Shown one piece after another: positions 31,724 through 40,206 of a stretch of DNA of 64,000 bases (position 1 is the stretch's first letter; each line of letters opens with the position of its first letter). Source of the DNA: Dyella ginsengisoli LA-4 (lineage in GTDB: Bacteria > Pseudomonadota > Gammaproteobacteria > Xanthomonadales > Rhodanobacteraceae); contig NZ_AMSF01000015.1 of assembly GCF_000334915.1 (NCBI RefSeq), forward strand, positions 248,001 to 312,000, written 5' to 3'. Made by a program: the position numbers and the translations under genes. The notes beneath the pieces were generated by a model. It searched no databases. It was not told the origin of the DNA and saw only the letters and a list, made by a program, of their open reading frames with translations.

Positions 31724-32113
31724 ATGCGGTCTGCCCTACTCATCGCGCTCGGCCTGGCCATCGGTATCCTCGGTACCGCTTTCGCGATCAGCGCACTGCA
31801 CCAGCGCACCCCGCTGCCCAAGGCCGTCATGACGGTGATGGCTTATCACATGAGCCAGCTCGAACACTCGGTCAAGGCTCAGCAATGCGATGCGACCGCG
31901 GTCCACTCGAACCTGGAACGGCTGCAGTCCGCGGCGCTGGACATCCCGGGCGCGTTCAAGGGCGCCGAGGATCCCTTCATGAAATCGTCCGACAAACTGC
32001 AGGGTGCGCTGCGCGACGCGGTCGCGGCGGCGCCGGGTACCTGCGCGGCGCTGGCCACCGCGCTGCAGCCGGTCGACAACGCCTGCGACGACTGCCACAA
32101 GCGGTTCCGCTGA
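31724..32113 (+). CDS. Cytochrome c'-like class II c-type cytochrome
   Basis: A 129-residue protein with an N-terminal membrane or signal segment (residues 2-22). The remainder is a helical bundle ending in CDDCHKRFR: a single CxxCH haem motif at Cys121-His125 placed at the extreme C-terminus, as in class II cytochromes (cytochrome c'/c556). Extra Cys55 and Cys107 could form a disulphide. Cytochromes c' bind nitric oxide or transfer electrons; neither is proven here. The stop is 19 bases before the sensor-kinase start on the same strand, so the three genes to 34486 may be one operon. Confidence 0.8.
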   Translation: MRSALLIALGLAIGILGTAFAISALHQRTPLPKAVMTVMAYHMSQLEHSVKAQQCDATAVHSNLERLQSAALDIPGAFKGAEDPFMKSSDKLQGALRDAVAAAPGTCAALATALQPVDNACDDCHKRFR

Positions 32114-32132
32114 CGACTCCGGAACCTGCGCC

Positions 32133-33470
32133 ATGTCGAACCCGCCCCGCCTGTGGATCCGCCTGCGCGATGGGCTGACGCGGCTCGACGACACGCTGTT
32201 CGAACACACCCGGCCCAGCCAGCCCAGCCTGGCGGCGATGGGCCTGATCGGCGCGCTGTGCATGCTGGCGTACTACCCGGTCTGGAAGTACGCGCTGCCG
32301 CAGCCCTACGAGAACCTGCCGCTGCGCGTCGCAGGCTGCATCGTGCTGCTGCCGCTGGCGATGCAGCGCTGGTGGCCGCGCCGCCTGCGCGCCCTGCTGC
32401 CGGCGTACTGGCATCTGGCCGTCACCTTCGTGCTGCCGTTCTTCGCCGGCTACATGCTCCTGCGCAACGGCGGCAGCACGCCGTGGCTGCTGATCCACCT
32501 GGCGTCGATGTACCTGACCATGATGATGTTCGACGTGGTCGCCTTCGGCGCGATCTTCGTCGCCGGCAGCCTGCTGGCGTGGCTGACCTGGGTGCTCGGC
32601 CCGCACGACCCGATGCCGCTGCTGCGGCTGCAGCTCTACCTGCCGCTGCTGGCGATGGCGCTGGCACTCGGCCCGCTCGCCAGCCTGTCGCAGAAGCATG
32701 CCGACAAGACCCGCATCCAGGCCCTGACCCGGGCCTCCAACAACATCGCCCACGAGCTGCGTACGCCGCTCGGAGCGCTGCACATCGCCGGGCAGGCGTT
32801 CCGGCGCTACCTGCCCGACCTGCTGGTGAGCCACCGGTTGGCCAGGGAAGCCGGCCTGCCGGTGGCGGAGCTGCGCGAGGCGCACCTGGAGGCGCTGGAA
32901 CGCGGCATGGACACGATCGAGCACGAGGTGGCGCATGCCCACACCGTGATCGACATGCTGCTGATGGCCGCGCGCCCGCTCGACCAGCAGCAGCTGACCC
33001 CGCTGCAGATCCGCCGGCTGCTGGAGGAGGCGATCGCCCGCTACCCCTATGCCGCGCGGGTGGAGCAGGAGCGGGTGCACCTGCTCGAAGGCGACGACTT
33101 CGTGCTGACGGGCAGCGAGCCGCTGCTCACCCACGTGATCTTCAACCTGCTGCGCAACGGCCTGTACCACACCGGGCGTGCCGGCAAAGGGGAAATCTCG
33201 ATCGGGGTGGAGCACGAGGGCCGCTGGGGACGCATCCGCGTCCGGGACACCGGGCCGGGCATCCCACCGGACGTGCTGCCACGTATCTTCAATCGCTTCT
33301 ACTCCTACAGCGAGGACCGCGGCGGCGTCGCCGGGCTGGGCATCGGCCTGGCATTCTGCCGCGAGGCGGTCGAGCGGATGGGCGGTACCATCACCTGCCG
33401 CTCCCGCTGGGGCGAATACACCGAATTCCTGATTTCCCTACCGGCCCGCGATCCCAACGTCCGCGCATGA
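32133..33470 (+). CDS. Membrane sensor histidine kinase, LqsS/CqsS-like
   Basis: A 445-residue kinase. About six hydrophobic segments fill residues 35-185. The phospho-acceptor is His207 in NNIAHELRTPLGALHIAG, followed by an extended helix with YLPDL, AREAGLPVAELREAHLEALERG and HTVIDMLLMAARP. The ATPase has an N-box (Asn338), DTGPGIP (372-378) and GLGIGLAFCR (401-410). The multi-pass sensor with little periplasmic loop and the long segment after the H-box resemble LqsS/CqsS kinases for alpha-hydroxyketone signals. This is inference by recall, not alignment. Its stop overlaps the response-regulator start by four bases. No synthase gene is in the window. Confidence 0.85.
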   Translation: MSNPPRLWIRLRDGLTRLDDTLFEHTRPSQPSLAAMGLIGALCMLAYYPVWKYALPQPYENLPLRVAGCIVLLPLAMQRWWPRRLRALLPAYWHLAVTFVLPFFAGYMLLRNGGSTPWLLIHLASMYLTMMMFDVVAFGAIFVAGSLLAWLTWVLGPHDPMPLLRLQLYLPLLAMALALGPLASLSQKHADKTRIQALTRASNNIAHELRTPLGALHIAGQAFRRYLPDLLVSHRLAREAGLPVAELREAHLEALERGMDTIEHEVAHAHTVIDMLLMAARPLDQQQLTPLQIRRLLEEAIARYPYAARVEQERVHLLEGDDFVLTGSEPLLTHVIFNLLRNGLYHTGRAGKGEISIGVEHEGRWGRIRVRDTGPGIPPDVLPRIFNRFYSYSEDRGGVAGLGIGLAFCREAVERMGGTITCRSRWGEYTEFLISLPARDPNVRA

Positions 33471-34486
33471 CCCTGACTTTCGACCACGGCCTGACGCCGT
33501 TCCGGTTTCCCACCACGACGTTGATGGTGGACGACCACGAAACCTATCTCGGCGTGGTGCCGCTGATGCTCGATCCGATGCAGCGGATCCGCAGCTACAG
33601 CTCGCCGCGGCAGGCATTGGCGGACCTGCACCAGGCCGACACCCGCGCCGTGCCGGGCGGCGGCTGGCTGTACCGCTGGCACGAGCATCCGTCACCCAGC
33701 CGCGAGCTGATGGCGCTGGACATGGATGCGATCGTGCGCACGATGTTCGACCCGATGCGCTTCGCCGAAGTCTCGGTGGTGGTGGTGGACCAGGCAATGC
33801 CGGAAATGGACGGGCTGGAGTTCTGCAGCCGCATCGACAATCCGTACATCGGCAAGGTGCTGCTGACCGGCCGGGCCGACGACGCCACGGCGATCGAAGC
33901 CTTCAACTCCGGGCTGATCGACCGCTTCATCCGCAAGAACGATCCGCGTGCGATGGAAAAGCTGCAGCAGGCGATCGCCGCCCTGCAGGAGCGCTACTTC
34001 GAGCGTGCCAGCCGCTTCGTCTCCGAGGCGATGGCGCTCGGCGACGTGCACTTTCTGCGCGACCCGGTGTTCCTCCCGGTGCTGCGGGACGTACTGGCCG
34101 GGTTCCCCGCAGTGGAATGCTATCTGCACGTGAACCCCACCGGGCTGCTGCTGATCGACGCCGACGGCGAGGGACGCTTCCTGCTGGTGCAGACCGACGA
34201 CGACCTGCGCACCCACTACGAGATCGCCAGCGACCTCGGCGCGCCAATCGAAGTGCTGTCGGCCCTGCGCGACGCCACTGCCCTGCCCTGGTTCGCCAGT
34301 CGCGACGGCTACTACAGCGACGATCCCGCGGTCGCCCCGGTGCAGATGATCCCGGCCACCACGATCCGCGGCGAGCACTGGTACCACTACGCGCTGGTCG
34401 AGGACGTGGCGCAACGCTTCGAGCTGGACCGCATCGTCAGCTACCGGCGCTGGCTGCGCGACCAGGACGACGCACTGCGCGGCTGA
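33467..34486 (+). CDS. Response regulator with split receiver and unknown C-terminal domain
   Basis: A 339-residue regulator paired with the upstream kinase. The receiver residues are present but spread out: Asp22/Asp23 (LMVDDHE), phospho-acceptor Asp108 (VVVVDQAMPEMDG), Thr134 (LLTG) and Lys157 (IRKND). The distance between the acidic pair and Asp108 is about 50 residues longer than in standard receivers; the extra segment (residues 60-100) contains GGGWLYRWHEHPSPSRE. Residues 175-339 form a C-terminal domain I do not recognise; it lacks a helix-turn-helix, GGDEF, EAL or HD-GYP motif. This arrangement is reminiscent of LqsR-type regulators without DNA binding. Confidence 0.82.
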   Translation: MTLTFDHGLTPFRFPTTTLMVDDHETYLGVVPLMLDPMQRIRSYSSPRQALADLHQADTRAVPGGGWLYRWHEHPSPSRELMALDMDAIVRTMFDPMRFAEVSVVVVDQAMPEMDGLEFCSRIDNPYIGKVLLTGRADDATAIEAFNSGLIDRFIRKNDPRAMEKLQQAIAALQERYFERASRFVSEAMALGDVHFLRDPVFLPVLRDVLAGFPAVECYLHVNPTGLLLIDADGEGRFLLVQTDDDLRTHYEIASDLGAPIEVLSALRDATALPWFASRDGYYSDDPAVAPVQMIPATTIRGEHWYHYALVEDVAQRFELDRIVSYRRWLRDQDDALRG

Positions 34487-34562
34487 GACTTTCGGCGCAG
34501 TGTCTGGCGGCGGGCTTGCCGCTAGGATGTGGAGGCTTTCCACACCCCAGGGGCTCCCGATA

Positions 34563-36224
34563 GTGAAACGACTGCTTGCCTGCTCCATCGCCGCCGCGTT
34601 CGCCTGTGCCGCGTCGGCCGCCAACGCGCCGAAGACCCCCACCTTCGATCCGCACTTCCTGTCCGCACAGGTCAAGATGCTGGCCTCGGACGCCTTCGAG
34701 GGCCGCGGTCCGGCGACCGAGGGCGAGAAGCGCACCGTCGCCTACGTGATCAGCCAGATGAAGGCCGCCGGCCTGCAGCCGGCCGGCGTGATGAAGGACG
34801 GCAAGCGCAGCTGGACCCAGCCGGTGCCGCTGGGCCGCTTCGAGATCACCGGCACGCCGGCGTTCAACCTGATGCTCGACGGCAAGGAGCTGCCGCTGGC
34901 GCAGGGCGACCAGATCGCCGTGCGCGCCGCGCAGGACGGTTCCACCCACGTGGACATCCGCAACGCGCCACTGGTGTTCGTCGGCTACGGCGTGAAGGCG
35001 CCGGAGCGGAACTGGGACGACTTCAAGGGTGTGGACCTGCACGGCAAGATCGCCGTGGCGCTGGTCAACGACCCCGATTTCGAAACCGGCCACGGCGACT
35101 TCGGCGGCAAGGCGATGACCTACTACGGTCGCTGGACCTACAAGTACGAGGAAATCGCCCGCCAGGGCGCGCTGGGCCTGCTGATCATCCACGAGACGGT
35201 GCCGGCCTCCTACGGCTGGGCCACGGTGAAGAACTCCAACACCAACGCGCAGTTCGACATCGTGCGCGAGCATCCGTCCGAAGCGCACTCGAAGGTCGAG
35301 GGCTGGATCCAGCGCGACCTCGCGGTGACGATGTTCAAGGACGCCGGGCTCGACTTCGATGCGATGAAGAAGCTGGCGCAGACCCGCGACTTCAAGCCGG
35401 TGACGCTCAAGGGGGAATCCTTCTCGGCGAAGTTCGACGTCGACGCCAAGGTGATCACGTCGCAGAACATCCTGGGCATGGTCAAGGGCAGCAAGTATCC
35501 CGACGAGACGGTGATCTACAGCGCCCACTGGGACCACCTCGGCGTCGGCGCGCCCGATGCGAAGGGCGACCGCATCTACAACGGCGCGGTGGACAACGCC
35601 ACCGGCACCGCCGCCCTGCTCGCCCTCGGCCGTGCGTTCGCGCACGCGCCGAAGCCGGAGCGCTCGGTGGTGTTCCTCAACGTCACCGCGGAGGAAAAGG
35701 GCCTGCTCGGCTCCGAGTACTACGCCAGCCACCCGGTGTTCCCGCTGGCCAAGACCGTGGGCGTGATCAACATGGACGCGCTCGACCCGCACGGGTTGAC
35801 CCGCAACTTCACCATCTCCGGCACCGCCAGGCTCGGCCTGCTCGACGACCTGGTCAAGGTGGCCAGGCAGTTCGGCGAAACCTACTCGCCGGATCCGCAC
35901 CCGGAGGCCGGCTACTTCTTCCGCTCCGATCACTTCTCGTTCGCCAAGCGCGGCGTGCCGGCGATCTCGTTCGGCTCCGGCGACGACTGGGCGGACGGCG
36001 GCATCGCTGCCGGCGAGGCGGCGGACAAGGCCTACACCCGCGACCACTACCACCAGCCCTCGGACGAGTGGCAGGCCGACTGGTCGTTCAAGGGCATGGC
36101 GCACGACATGGGCATGCTCTACACGCTGGGCCGTGACCTGGCGGACTCCCGCCAGTGGCCGGACTGGAGCAAGGACTCCGAGTTCCGCGCCGCGCGCGAC
36201 GCGACGGACAACCAGCGCAAGTAG
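34563..36224 (+). CDS. M28 family metallopeptidase, exported
   Basis: A 553-residue zinc aminopeptidase-like protein with a signal peptide (MKRLLACSIAAAFACAASAA, cleavage after SAANA or nearby). A PA-type domain is inserted before the catalytic part (PLVFVGYGVKAPERNWDDFKGVDLHGKIAVAL). The two-zinc site reads SAHWDHLGVG, GAVDNATGTAALL, TAEEKGLLGS, NMDALDPHG and HYHQPSDEW, giving the expected His, Asp, Glu-Glu, Asp and His ligands. The start is GTG 34563, which puts the basic residues and hydrophobic core at the N-terminus. Family members trim peptides in the periplasm or outside. It is followed by a strong terminator. Confidence 0.93.
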   Translation: MKRLLACSIAAAFACAASAANAPKTPTFDPHFLSAQVKMLASDAFEGRGPATEGEKRTVAYVISQMKAAGLQPAGVMKDGKRSWTQPVPLGRFEITGTPAFNLMLDGKELPLAQGDQIAVRAAQDGSTHVDIRNAPLVFVGYGVKAPERNWDDFKGVDLHGKIAVALVNDPDFETGHGDFGGKAMTYYGRWTYKYEEIARQGALGLLIIHETVPASYGWATVKNSNTNAQFDIVREHPSEAHSKVEGWIQRDLAVTMFKDAGLDFDAMKKLAQTRDFKPVTLKGESFSAKFDVDAKVITSQNILGMVKGSKYPDETVIYSAHWDHLGVGAPDAKGDRIYNGAVDNATGTAALLALGRAFAHAPKPERSVVFLNVTAEEKGLLGSEYYASHPVFPLAKTVGVINMDALDPHGLTRNFTISGTARLGLLDDLVKVARQFGETYSPDPHPEAGYFFRSDHFSFAKRGVPAISFGSGDDWADGGIAAGEAADKAYTRDHYHQPSDEWQADWSFKGMAHDMGMLYTLGRDLADSRQWPDWSKDSEFRAARDATDNQRK

Positions 36225-36247
36225 GCGCTGGGCGATACCGCAAACGT

Positions 36248-36280
36248 AGAGGGCGGCCACTTGGCCGCCCTCTCGGTTTT
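36248..36280 (+). terminator. Terminator after the M28 peptidase gene
   Basis: An 11-base-pair GC-rich stem (36248-36258 with 36263-36273, loop ACTT) is followed by TCGGTTTT on the plus strand. It stands between convergent genes and begins 23 bases after the peptidase stop. Confidence 0.88.
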
Positions 36281-36297
36281 CAGGGGAGGGGCGTTCC

Positions 36298-36600
36298 CTA
36301 CAGACGGACCTTGCCGCGCAACACGTCGAAGAACATCACCCAGTCGCCAGCCAGGCTGTAGAAGGGATGCTTGAACGTGGCCGGACGATTCTTCTCGAAC
36401 ACGAAGTGACCGATCCAGGCGAAGCCGTAGCCGGCCACCGGCGCCAGCCACAGCCAGACGAGCCGACCGCTGGCGATGGTCATCGCGATGATCGCCAGCA
36501 CGCAGAGGCTGCCCGCGAAATGCAGGCGCCGGCACACCGGGTGGCGGTGCTCGCCCAGATAGAACGGATAGAACTCGCGGAAACTGGAGAAACCGGCCAT
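36298..36600 (-). CDS. Mpo1-like (DUF962) membrane protein
   Basis: A 100-residue protein with two or more hydrophobic segments (LHFAGSLCVLAIIAMTIASG, LVWLWLAPVAGYGFAWIGHFVFE). The motif set FYLGEHRHPVCRRLHFAGS and GFAWIGHFVFEKNRPATFKHPFYSLAGDWVMF is that of DUF962/Mpo1 proteins, which in yeast oxidise 2-hydroxy fatty acids using conserved histidines. The bacterial role is not established. GGAGGG precedes ATG 36600 and gives a start that matches family length. Confidence 0.88.
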   Translation of the reverse strand: MAGFSSFREFYPFYLGEHRHPVCRRLHFAGSLCVLAIIAMTIASGRLVWLWLAPVAGYGFAWIGHFVFEKNRPATFKHPFYSLAGDWVMFFDVLRGKVRL

Positions 36601-36673
36601 GTGCCCTCCGAGGTGACCGACGCAGCCTACGCGCGCGCCGCGGCGAATGCACGACGCAGCCGCGATCGGCGAG

Positions 36674-37549
36674 TCAGCGTTCCGGCAACGGGATGCGCTC
36701 GAGCTCGTCGCCGGGCACGGTGTCGAAACGACCGTCGCGCCAGTCCGCCTTGGCCTGTTCGATCCGCTCGCGGCGGGTGGAGACGAAGTTCCACCACAGG
36801 TGGCGTTCGCCATCCAGCGGCGCGCCACCGAACAGCATCACGCGGCTGGGCGACAACGCCCGCAAGGGCGGCGCCGATTCCCCCGCCTGTACCGCCATCT
36901 GTCCGGGTGGCACGGTCACATCCCCCCAGCGCACGCCGCCCTCGATGAGGTGCACGCCCCGCTCGGCATGCTCGGGTGGCCAGTCCAGCGATGCGCCCGC
37001 CTCGAGCCGGGCCTCGATGAAGAACATCGGCGCGTACACCTTGACCGGCGACCGCTCGCCCCAGGCGGTACCGGCAATCAGGGTCAGCGAGGCGCCGTCG
37101 CGCTCGATCCGCGGCAGTTCGGTCGCTTCGTGATGGTGGAACTCCGGCGCAACCTCCTCGTCGCCGGCCGGCAACGCCACCCACACCTGCACGCCGTGCA
37201 GGGCATGGCCGGCCTCGCGCTCGGCCGGCGGCGTGCGCTCGGAATGCACGATGCCGCGACCGGCAGTCATCCAGTTCACCGCGCCGGGGCGAATGTCGGC
37301 GAGACTGCCGAGACTGTCGCGATGACGGATCGCGCCCTCGAACAGCCAGGTCACCGTGGCCAGGCCGATGTGCGGATGCGGGCGCACGTCCATGCCGCGC
37401 CCCGCGGGCAGGCTGACCGGCCCCATGTGGTCGAAGAAAACGAACGGACCGACATGGCGCGCCTGCAGCACCGGCAGCAGACGCCGGACGCGGAATCCGT
37501 CGCCCAGGTCGTGCACGCGGCCATCGATCAGCAGGGGATTGGTGTCCAT
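36674..37549 (-). CDS. Pirin family protein
   Basis: A 291-residue bicupin. The N-terminal cupin has the metal-binding HPHIGLATVTWLFEG and GRGIVHSER motifs with His, His, His and Glu as in human pirin and bacterial quercetinase-like pirins. The sequence DGFRVRRLLPVLQARHVGPFVFFDHMGP is a family hallmark. Reported activities include quercetin oxygenation and redox-sensitive regulation; the role here is unknown. GAGGAGCG precedes ATG 37549. It is 34 bases downstream of the OYE gene on the same strand, suggesting co-transcription of two redox-related enzymes. Confidence 0.93.
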   Translation of the reverse strand: MDTNPLLIDGRVHDLGDGFRVRRLLPVLQARHVGPFVFFDHMGPVSLPAGRGMDVRPHPHIGLATVTWLFEGAIRHRDSLGSLADIRPGAVNWMTAGRGIVHSERTPPAEREAGHALHGVQVWVALPAGDEEVAPEFHHHEATELPRIERDGASLTLIAGTAWGERSPVKVYAPMFFIEARLEAGASLDWPPEHAERGVHLIEGGVRWGDVTVPPGQMAVQAGESAPPLRALSPSRVMLFGGAPLDGERHLWWNFVSTRRERIEQAKADWRDGRFDTVPGDELERIPLPER

Positions 37550-37583
37550 GACATGCGCTCCTCGGGTCGGGTCGTCGACTACA

Positions 37584-38642
37584 TCACCAGGCACGCTGAT
37601 ACTGCAACGGTGTGTGGATCGATGCACCGAGCGCCTTGGCCGCGCGACGAGGAAAGTAGGGATCGCGCAGGCTCTCGCGCGCCTGCAGCACCACGTCCGC
37701 GTCGCCGTCGGCGACGATCGCCGCGACCTGCGCAGGTTCGGTCAGCAGGCCGACGGCGCCGGTGGCGACACCGGCCTCTGCGCGGATGCGGCGGGCGAAC
37801 GGCACCTGGTAACCCGGCTCGACCGGGATCCGCACGCCGGACACCAGGCCGCCGCTGGACACATCGACCAGATCCACCCCCAGCTCGCGAACCTGCCGCG
37901 AGAGCGCCACGCTCTGCTCGATGTCCCAGCCGCCCTCGGCCCAGTCGGTGGCCGAAATACGCAGCCACACCGGCAGTGCTTCGGGCCACACTTCACGGAT
38001 GGCAGCGACCACCTCGCGCACCAGCCGCGTGCGGTTCTCGAAACTGCCACCGTAGCCATCGCTGCGACGGTTGCTGAGCGGCGACAGGAACTGATGCAGC
38101 AGGTAACCATGGGCCGCGTGCACCTCGACCAGCTGGAAGCCCGCATCCAGCGCGCGGCGCGCGGCGGTCCGGAAATCCCCGATCACTTTGGCGATGCCCG
38201 CCTCATCCAGCGCTACCGGAACATGCCAGCCGGCATCGAACGGAAGGGCCGAGGGTGCAACGGTCGGCCAGGCCCCCTCGTCGACACCGAGCGGGCCGCC
38301 GCCCTCCCAGGGACGCTGCGCGCTGGCCTTGCGTCCGGCGTGCGCCAGTTGCACGCCGGCGATGACGCCCTGGGCGCGGATGAACGCGGTGATCGGTGCC
38401 CAGGCCTGCTGTTGCGCCTCGTTCCACAGGCCGACGTCTCCGGGAGAAATCCGCCCCTCGGCGGAAACCGCCGTGGCCTCGCTGATGACCAGCGACGCAC
38501 CACCGACCGCGCGGCTGCCCAGATGCACCAGATGCCAGGTATCGGGCAGGCCATCGGTGGCACTGTACTGGCACATCGGCGCGACCACGAGGCGGTTACG
38601 CAGGGTGAGCGAACGCTGCTGCAGCGGTTCGAACAGGGACAT
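37584..38642 (-). CDS. NADH:flavin oxidoreductase (Old Yellow Enzyme family)
   Basis: A 352-residue TIM-barrel FMN enzyme of the YqjM/NamA branch: VVAPMCQYSATDGLPDTWHLVHLGSRAVGG (with the regulatory Cys in PMCQYSA), VQLAHAGRKAS, the His-x-x-His pair VEVHAAHGYLLHQFLSPLSNRRSDGYGGS, LRISATDW, and the phosphate-binding GLVSGVRI/VGLLTEPAQV end. It reduces activated alkenes or nitro compounds with NAD(P)H. The start at ATG 38642 is eight codons inside the longest frame and gives the usual MSLFEPL N-terminus. It sits upstream of the pirin gene. Confidence 0.95.
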   Translation of the reverse strand: MSLFEPLQQRSLTLRNRLVVAPMCQYSATDGLPDTWHLVHLGSRAVGGASLVISEATAVSAEGRISPGDVGLWNEAQQQAWAPITAFIRAQGVIAGVQLAHAGRKASAQRPWEGGGPLGVDEGAWPTVAPSALPFDAGWHVPVALDEAGIAKVIGDFRTAARRALDAGFQLVEVHAAHGYLLHQFLSPLSNRRSDGYGGSFENRTRLVREVVAAIREVWPEALPVWLRISATDWAEGGWDIEQSVALSRQVRELGVDLVDVSSGGLVSGVRIPVEPGYQVPFARRIRAEAGVATGAVGLLTEPAQVAAIVADGDADVVLQARESLRDPYFPRRAAKALGASIHTPLQYQRAW

Positions 38643-38739
38643 CGACGAGCCTCCGGACCTGGGCAAACCGCTGAGCTGCTGGCGCGTGGGACAGGATTCA
38701 AGGCTCCGGAAGGAACGATCCGGCGAACGCCACGTTTCC

Positions 38740-39609
38740 TCAGCGCAACCAGCCGGCGATCCGCCCGGCCACCGCGGCCGGAGCCTTCATCCACGCGAAG
38801 TGGTCCGGCGGCCGGCCCTCCAGTGCCTCTGCGCCGAGCACGAGCCTGGTTGGCGTTGCACGCGGCAACTTGGCAAGCAACCACTCCAGCGAGCCAGGCG
38901 GCACCAGCCAGTCGTCTTCGAAACGGATGCCCAGCACGGGCAGATCCAGTTGTGCCACCCCCTGCTCAAGGTCGATGTCGAGCCCGCGCGCGGCATAGCG
39001 GCCAGTACGCCCGCTGCGTGCCCAGTCGACCGTCACGCCCCGCGCCTCGTTGCCGGCGAAGCCGAGCCGCCGCCCAGGCAGATAGCCGCGCAGCGCAGCC
39101 AGCAGCGGTGCTGCACTGTAGGCGATGCGGATCAGCGGGCCGCGCGGAAACATCCGCCAGAACGGAGAACCACTGGCGACCAGCACCAGCCCGGCAAACG
39201 ACGAAGGGCGCATCGCCGCGAACAGTGTCGCCAGTTGTCCGCCCAGACTGTGACCACCGGCGACCAGGGGCACTTCCGGCCATTGCCGGCGTGCAGCGTC
39301 CAGGCTGGCCGCCAGGTCCTGCGACAGCAGTTCGCGATAGCCCCAATCGCTGTGTCGACCGGCCCGCTGATCGCTCGATCCGATACCGCGCCACTCGTGG
39401 ATCGCCGTGGCCACGCCCTGGCTCGCCAGGTCATCGGCCAGAGCCAGGTAGTGGCGGGCCGGCACACCCATCGCAGGCAGCCACAACACCGCCGCCCGCA
39501 CTACGCGCTCGTCGGCAGGCGACACCAGCATCAGTTCGGCACGAGCCCCGTCGCCGGATTCGACAGACGACACGCGCAAGGTTGCCGAAGCGGAGAGCGC
39601 GTCGCTCAT
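38740..39609 (-). CDS. Alpha/beta hydrolase
   Basis: A 289-residue hydrolase of the alpha/beta fold with the nucleophile elbow GGHSLGGQLATLFAA (Ser), an oxyanion region AVLWLPAMGVPARHYLALADDLASQGVATAIHEWRGIGSSD, and a late Asp/His region (LGIRFEDDWLVPPGSLEWLL, DHFAWMK). The GIGSSD and LPAMGV features place it near uncharacterised hydrolases distinct from serine esterases with known substrates. The substrate is not predictable. The start is ATG 39609; an in-frame Met 30 codons earlier lacks conservation. Confidence 0.85.
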   Translation of the reverse strand: MSDALSASATLRVSSVESGDGARAELMLVSPADERVVRAAVLWLPAMGVPARHYLALADDLASQGVATAIHEWRGIGSSDQRAGRHSDWGYRELLSQDLAASLDAARRQWPEVPLVAGGHSLGGQLATLFAAMRPSSFAGLVLVASGSPFWRMFPRGPLIRIAYSAAPLLAALRGYLPGRRLGFAGNEARGVTVDWARSGRTGRYAARGLDIDLEQGVAQLDLPVLGIRFEDDWLVPPGSLEWLLAKLPRATPTRLVLGAEALEGRPPDHFAWMKAPAAVAGRIAGWLR

Positions 39610-39739
39610 TTCTGCCCTTCCGAGCGCACCAGTCTGACGCCGCCGATGGCCCGGCGGCGGGACGGTCGCGATATGAAGACACGCGCAGGAGGCCGGCACA
39701 TGCCGACCTCCTGGGCGATACGGAAAACCACCCGGCGGA

Positions 39740-39949
39740 TCAGGCCGGAGATACTTCCTCGGCCTGCAGGCCCTTCTGCCCCTGCACCACCTTGAAGGTC
39801 ACCTTCTGGCCTTCCTTCAGGCTCTTGAAGCCGGAGCCGGTGATCGCACGGAAATGCACGAACACGTCCGGGCCGCTTTCGCGGCTGATGAAGCCGAAAC
39901 CCTTGGCGTCGTTAAACCACTTGACGGTGCCACTCTCTCGATCCGACAT
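39740..39949 (-). CDS. Cold-shock protein, CspA family (copy 1)
   Basis: A 69-residue single cold-shock domain with RNP1 (KGFGFIS) and RNP2 (VFVHF) motifs, binding single-stranded RNA and DNA as an RNA chaperone or antiterminator. GGAGTGAGTC precedes the ATG. It differs from the protein at 40207 by about eight residues, so the two are recent paralogues about 260 bases apart. The region before it (to about 40118) would make a 5' leader of about 140 bases, typical for cold-inducible csp genes. Confidence 0.97.
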   Translation of the reverse strand: MSDRESGTVKWFNDAKGFGFISRESGPDVFVHFRAITGSGFKSLKEGQKVTFKVVQGQKGLQAEEVSPA

Positions 39950-40091
39950 GACTCACTCCGATTACGCCCCTCGTGACCGGCTGCCCGCCCGCCCGGGCGG
40001 CAGTCGACTGGGTCATGCGCAACGCGGGTGACTCGCGCGGGTCTCACGCCGGCGCGGGCCCACCCCGGGCCTGAGCTGACACAGTGAAAAA

Positions 40092-40118
40092 AGCATAACG
40101 GATTTTCGCGTCGTGCAA
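40092..40118 (-). promoter_or_regulatory. Candidate promoter for cold-shock copy 1
   Basis: The minus strand reads TTGCAC, a 15-base gap, then TATGCT, with an A/T-rich stretch (CTTTTTTCAC) just after. The -35-like element is at 40113-40118 and the -10-like element at 40092-40097. The spacing is shorter than the optimal 17, so this is tentative. Confidence 0.35.
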
Positions 40119-40154
40119 GCCCCCTCGCCGGCGGCGGTGGCCCGAAACGAGAAA

Positions 40155-40177
40155 AGCCGGGCATTGCTGCCCGGCTT
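40155..40177 (-). terminator. Terminator of cold-shock copy 2
   Basis: A nine-base-pair stem (AGCCGGGCA at 40155-40163 with TGCCCGGCT at 40169-40177, loop TTGCT) is followed on the minus strand by TTTCTC. It ends the transcript of the gene at 40207, so the two cold-shock genes have separate transcripts. Confidence 0.85.
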
Positions 40178-40206
40178 CTCGGTACGACAGGAGGCTTCCC
40201 TGGCGG

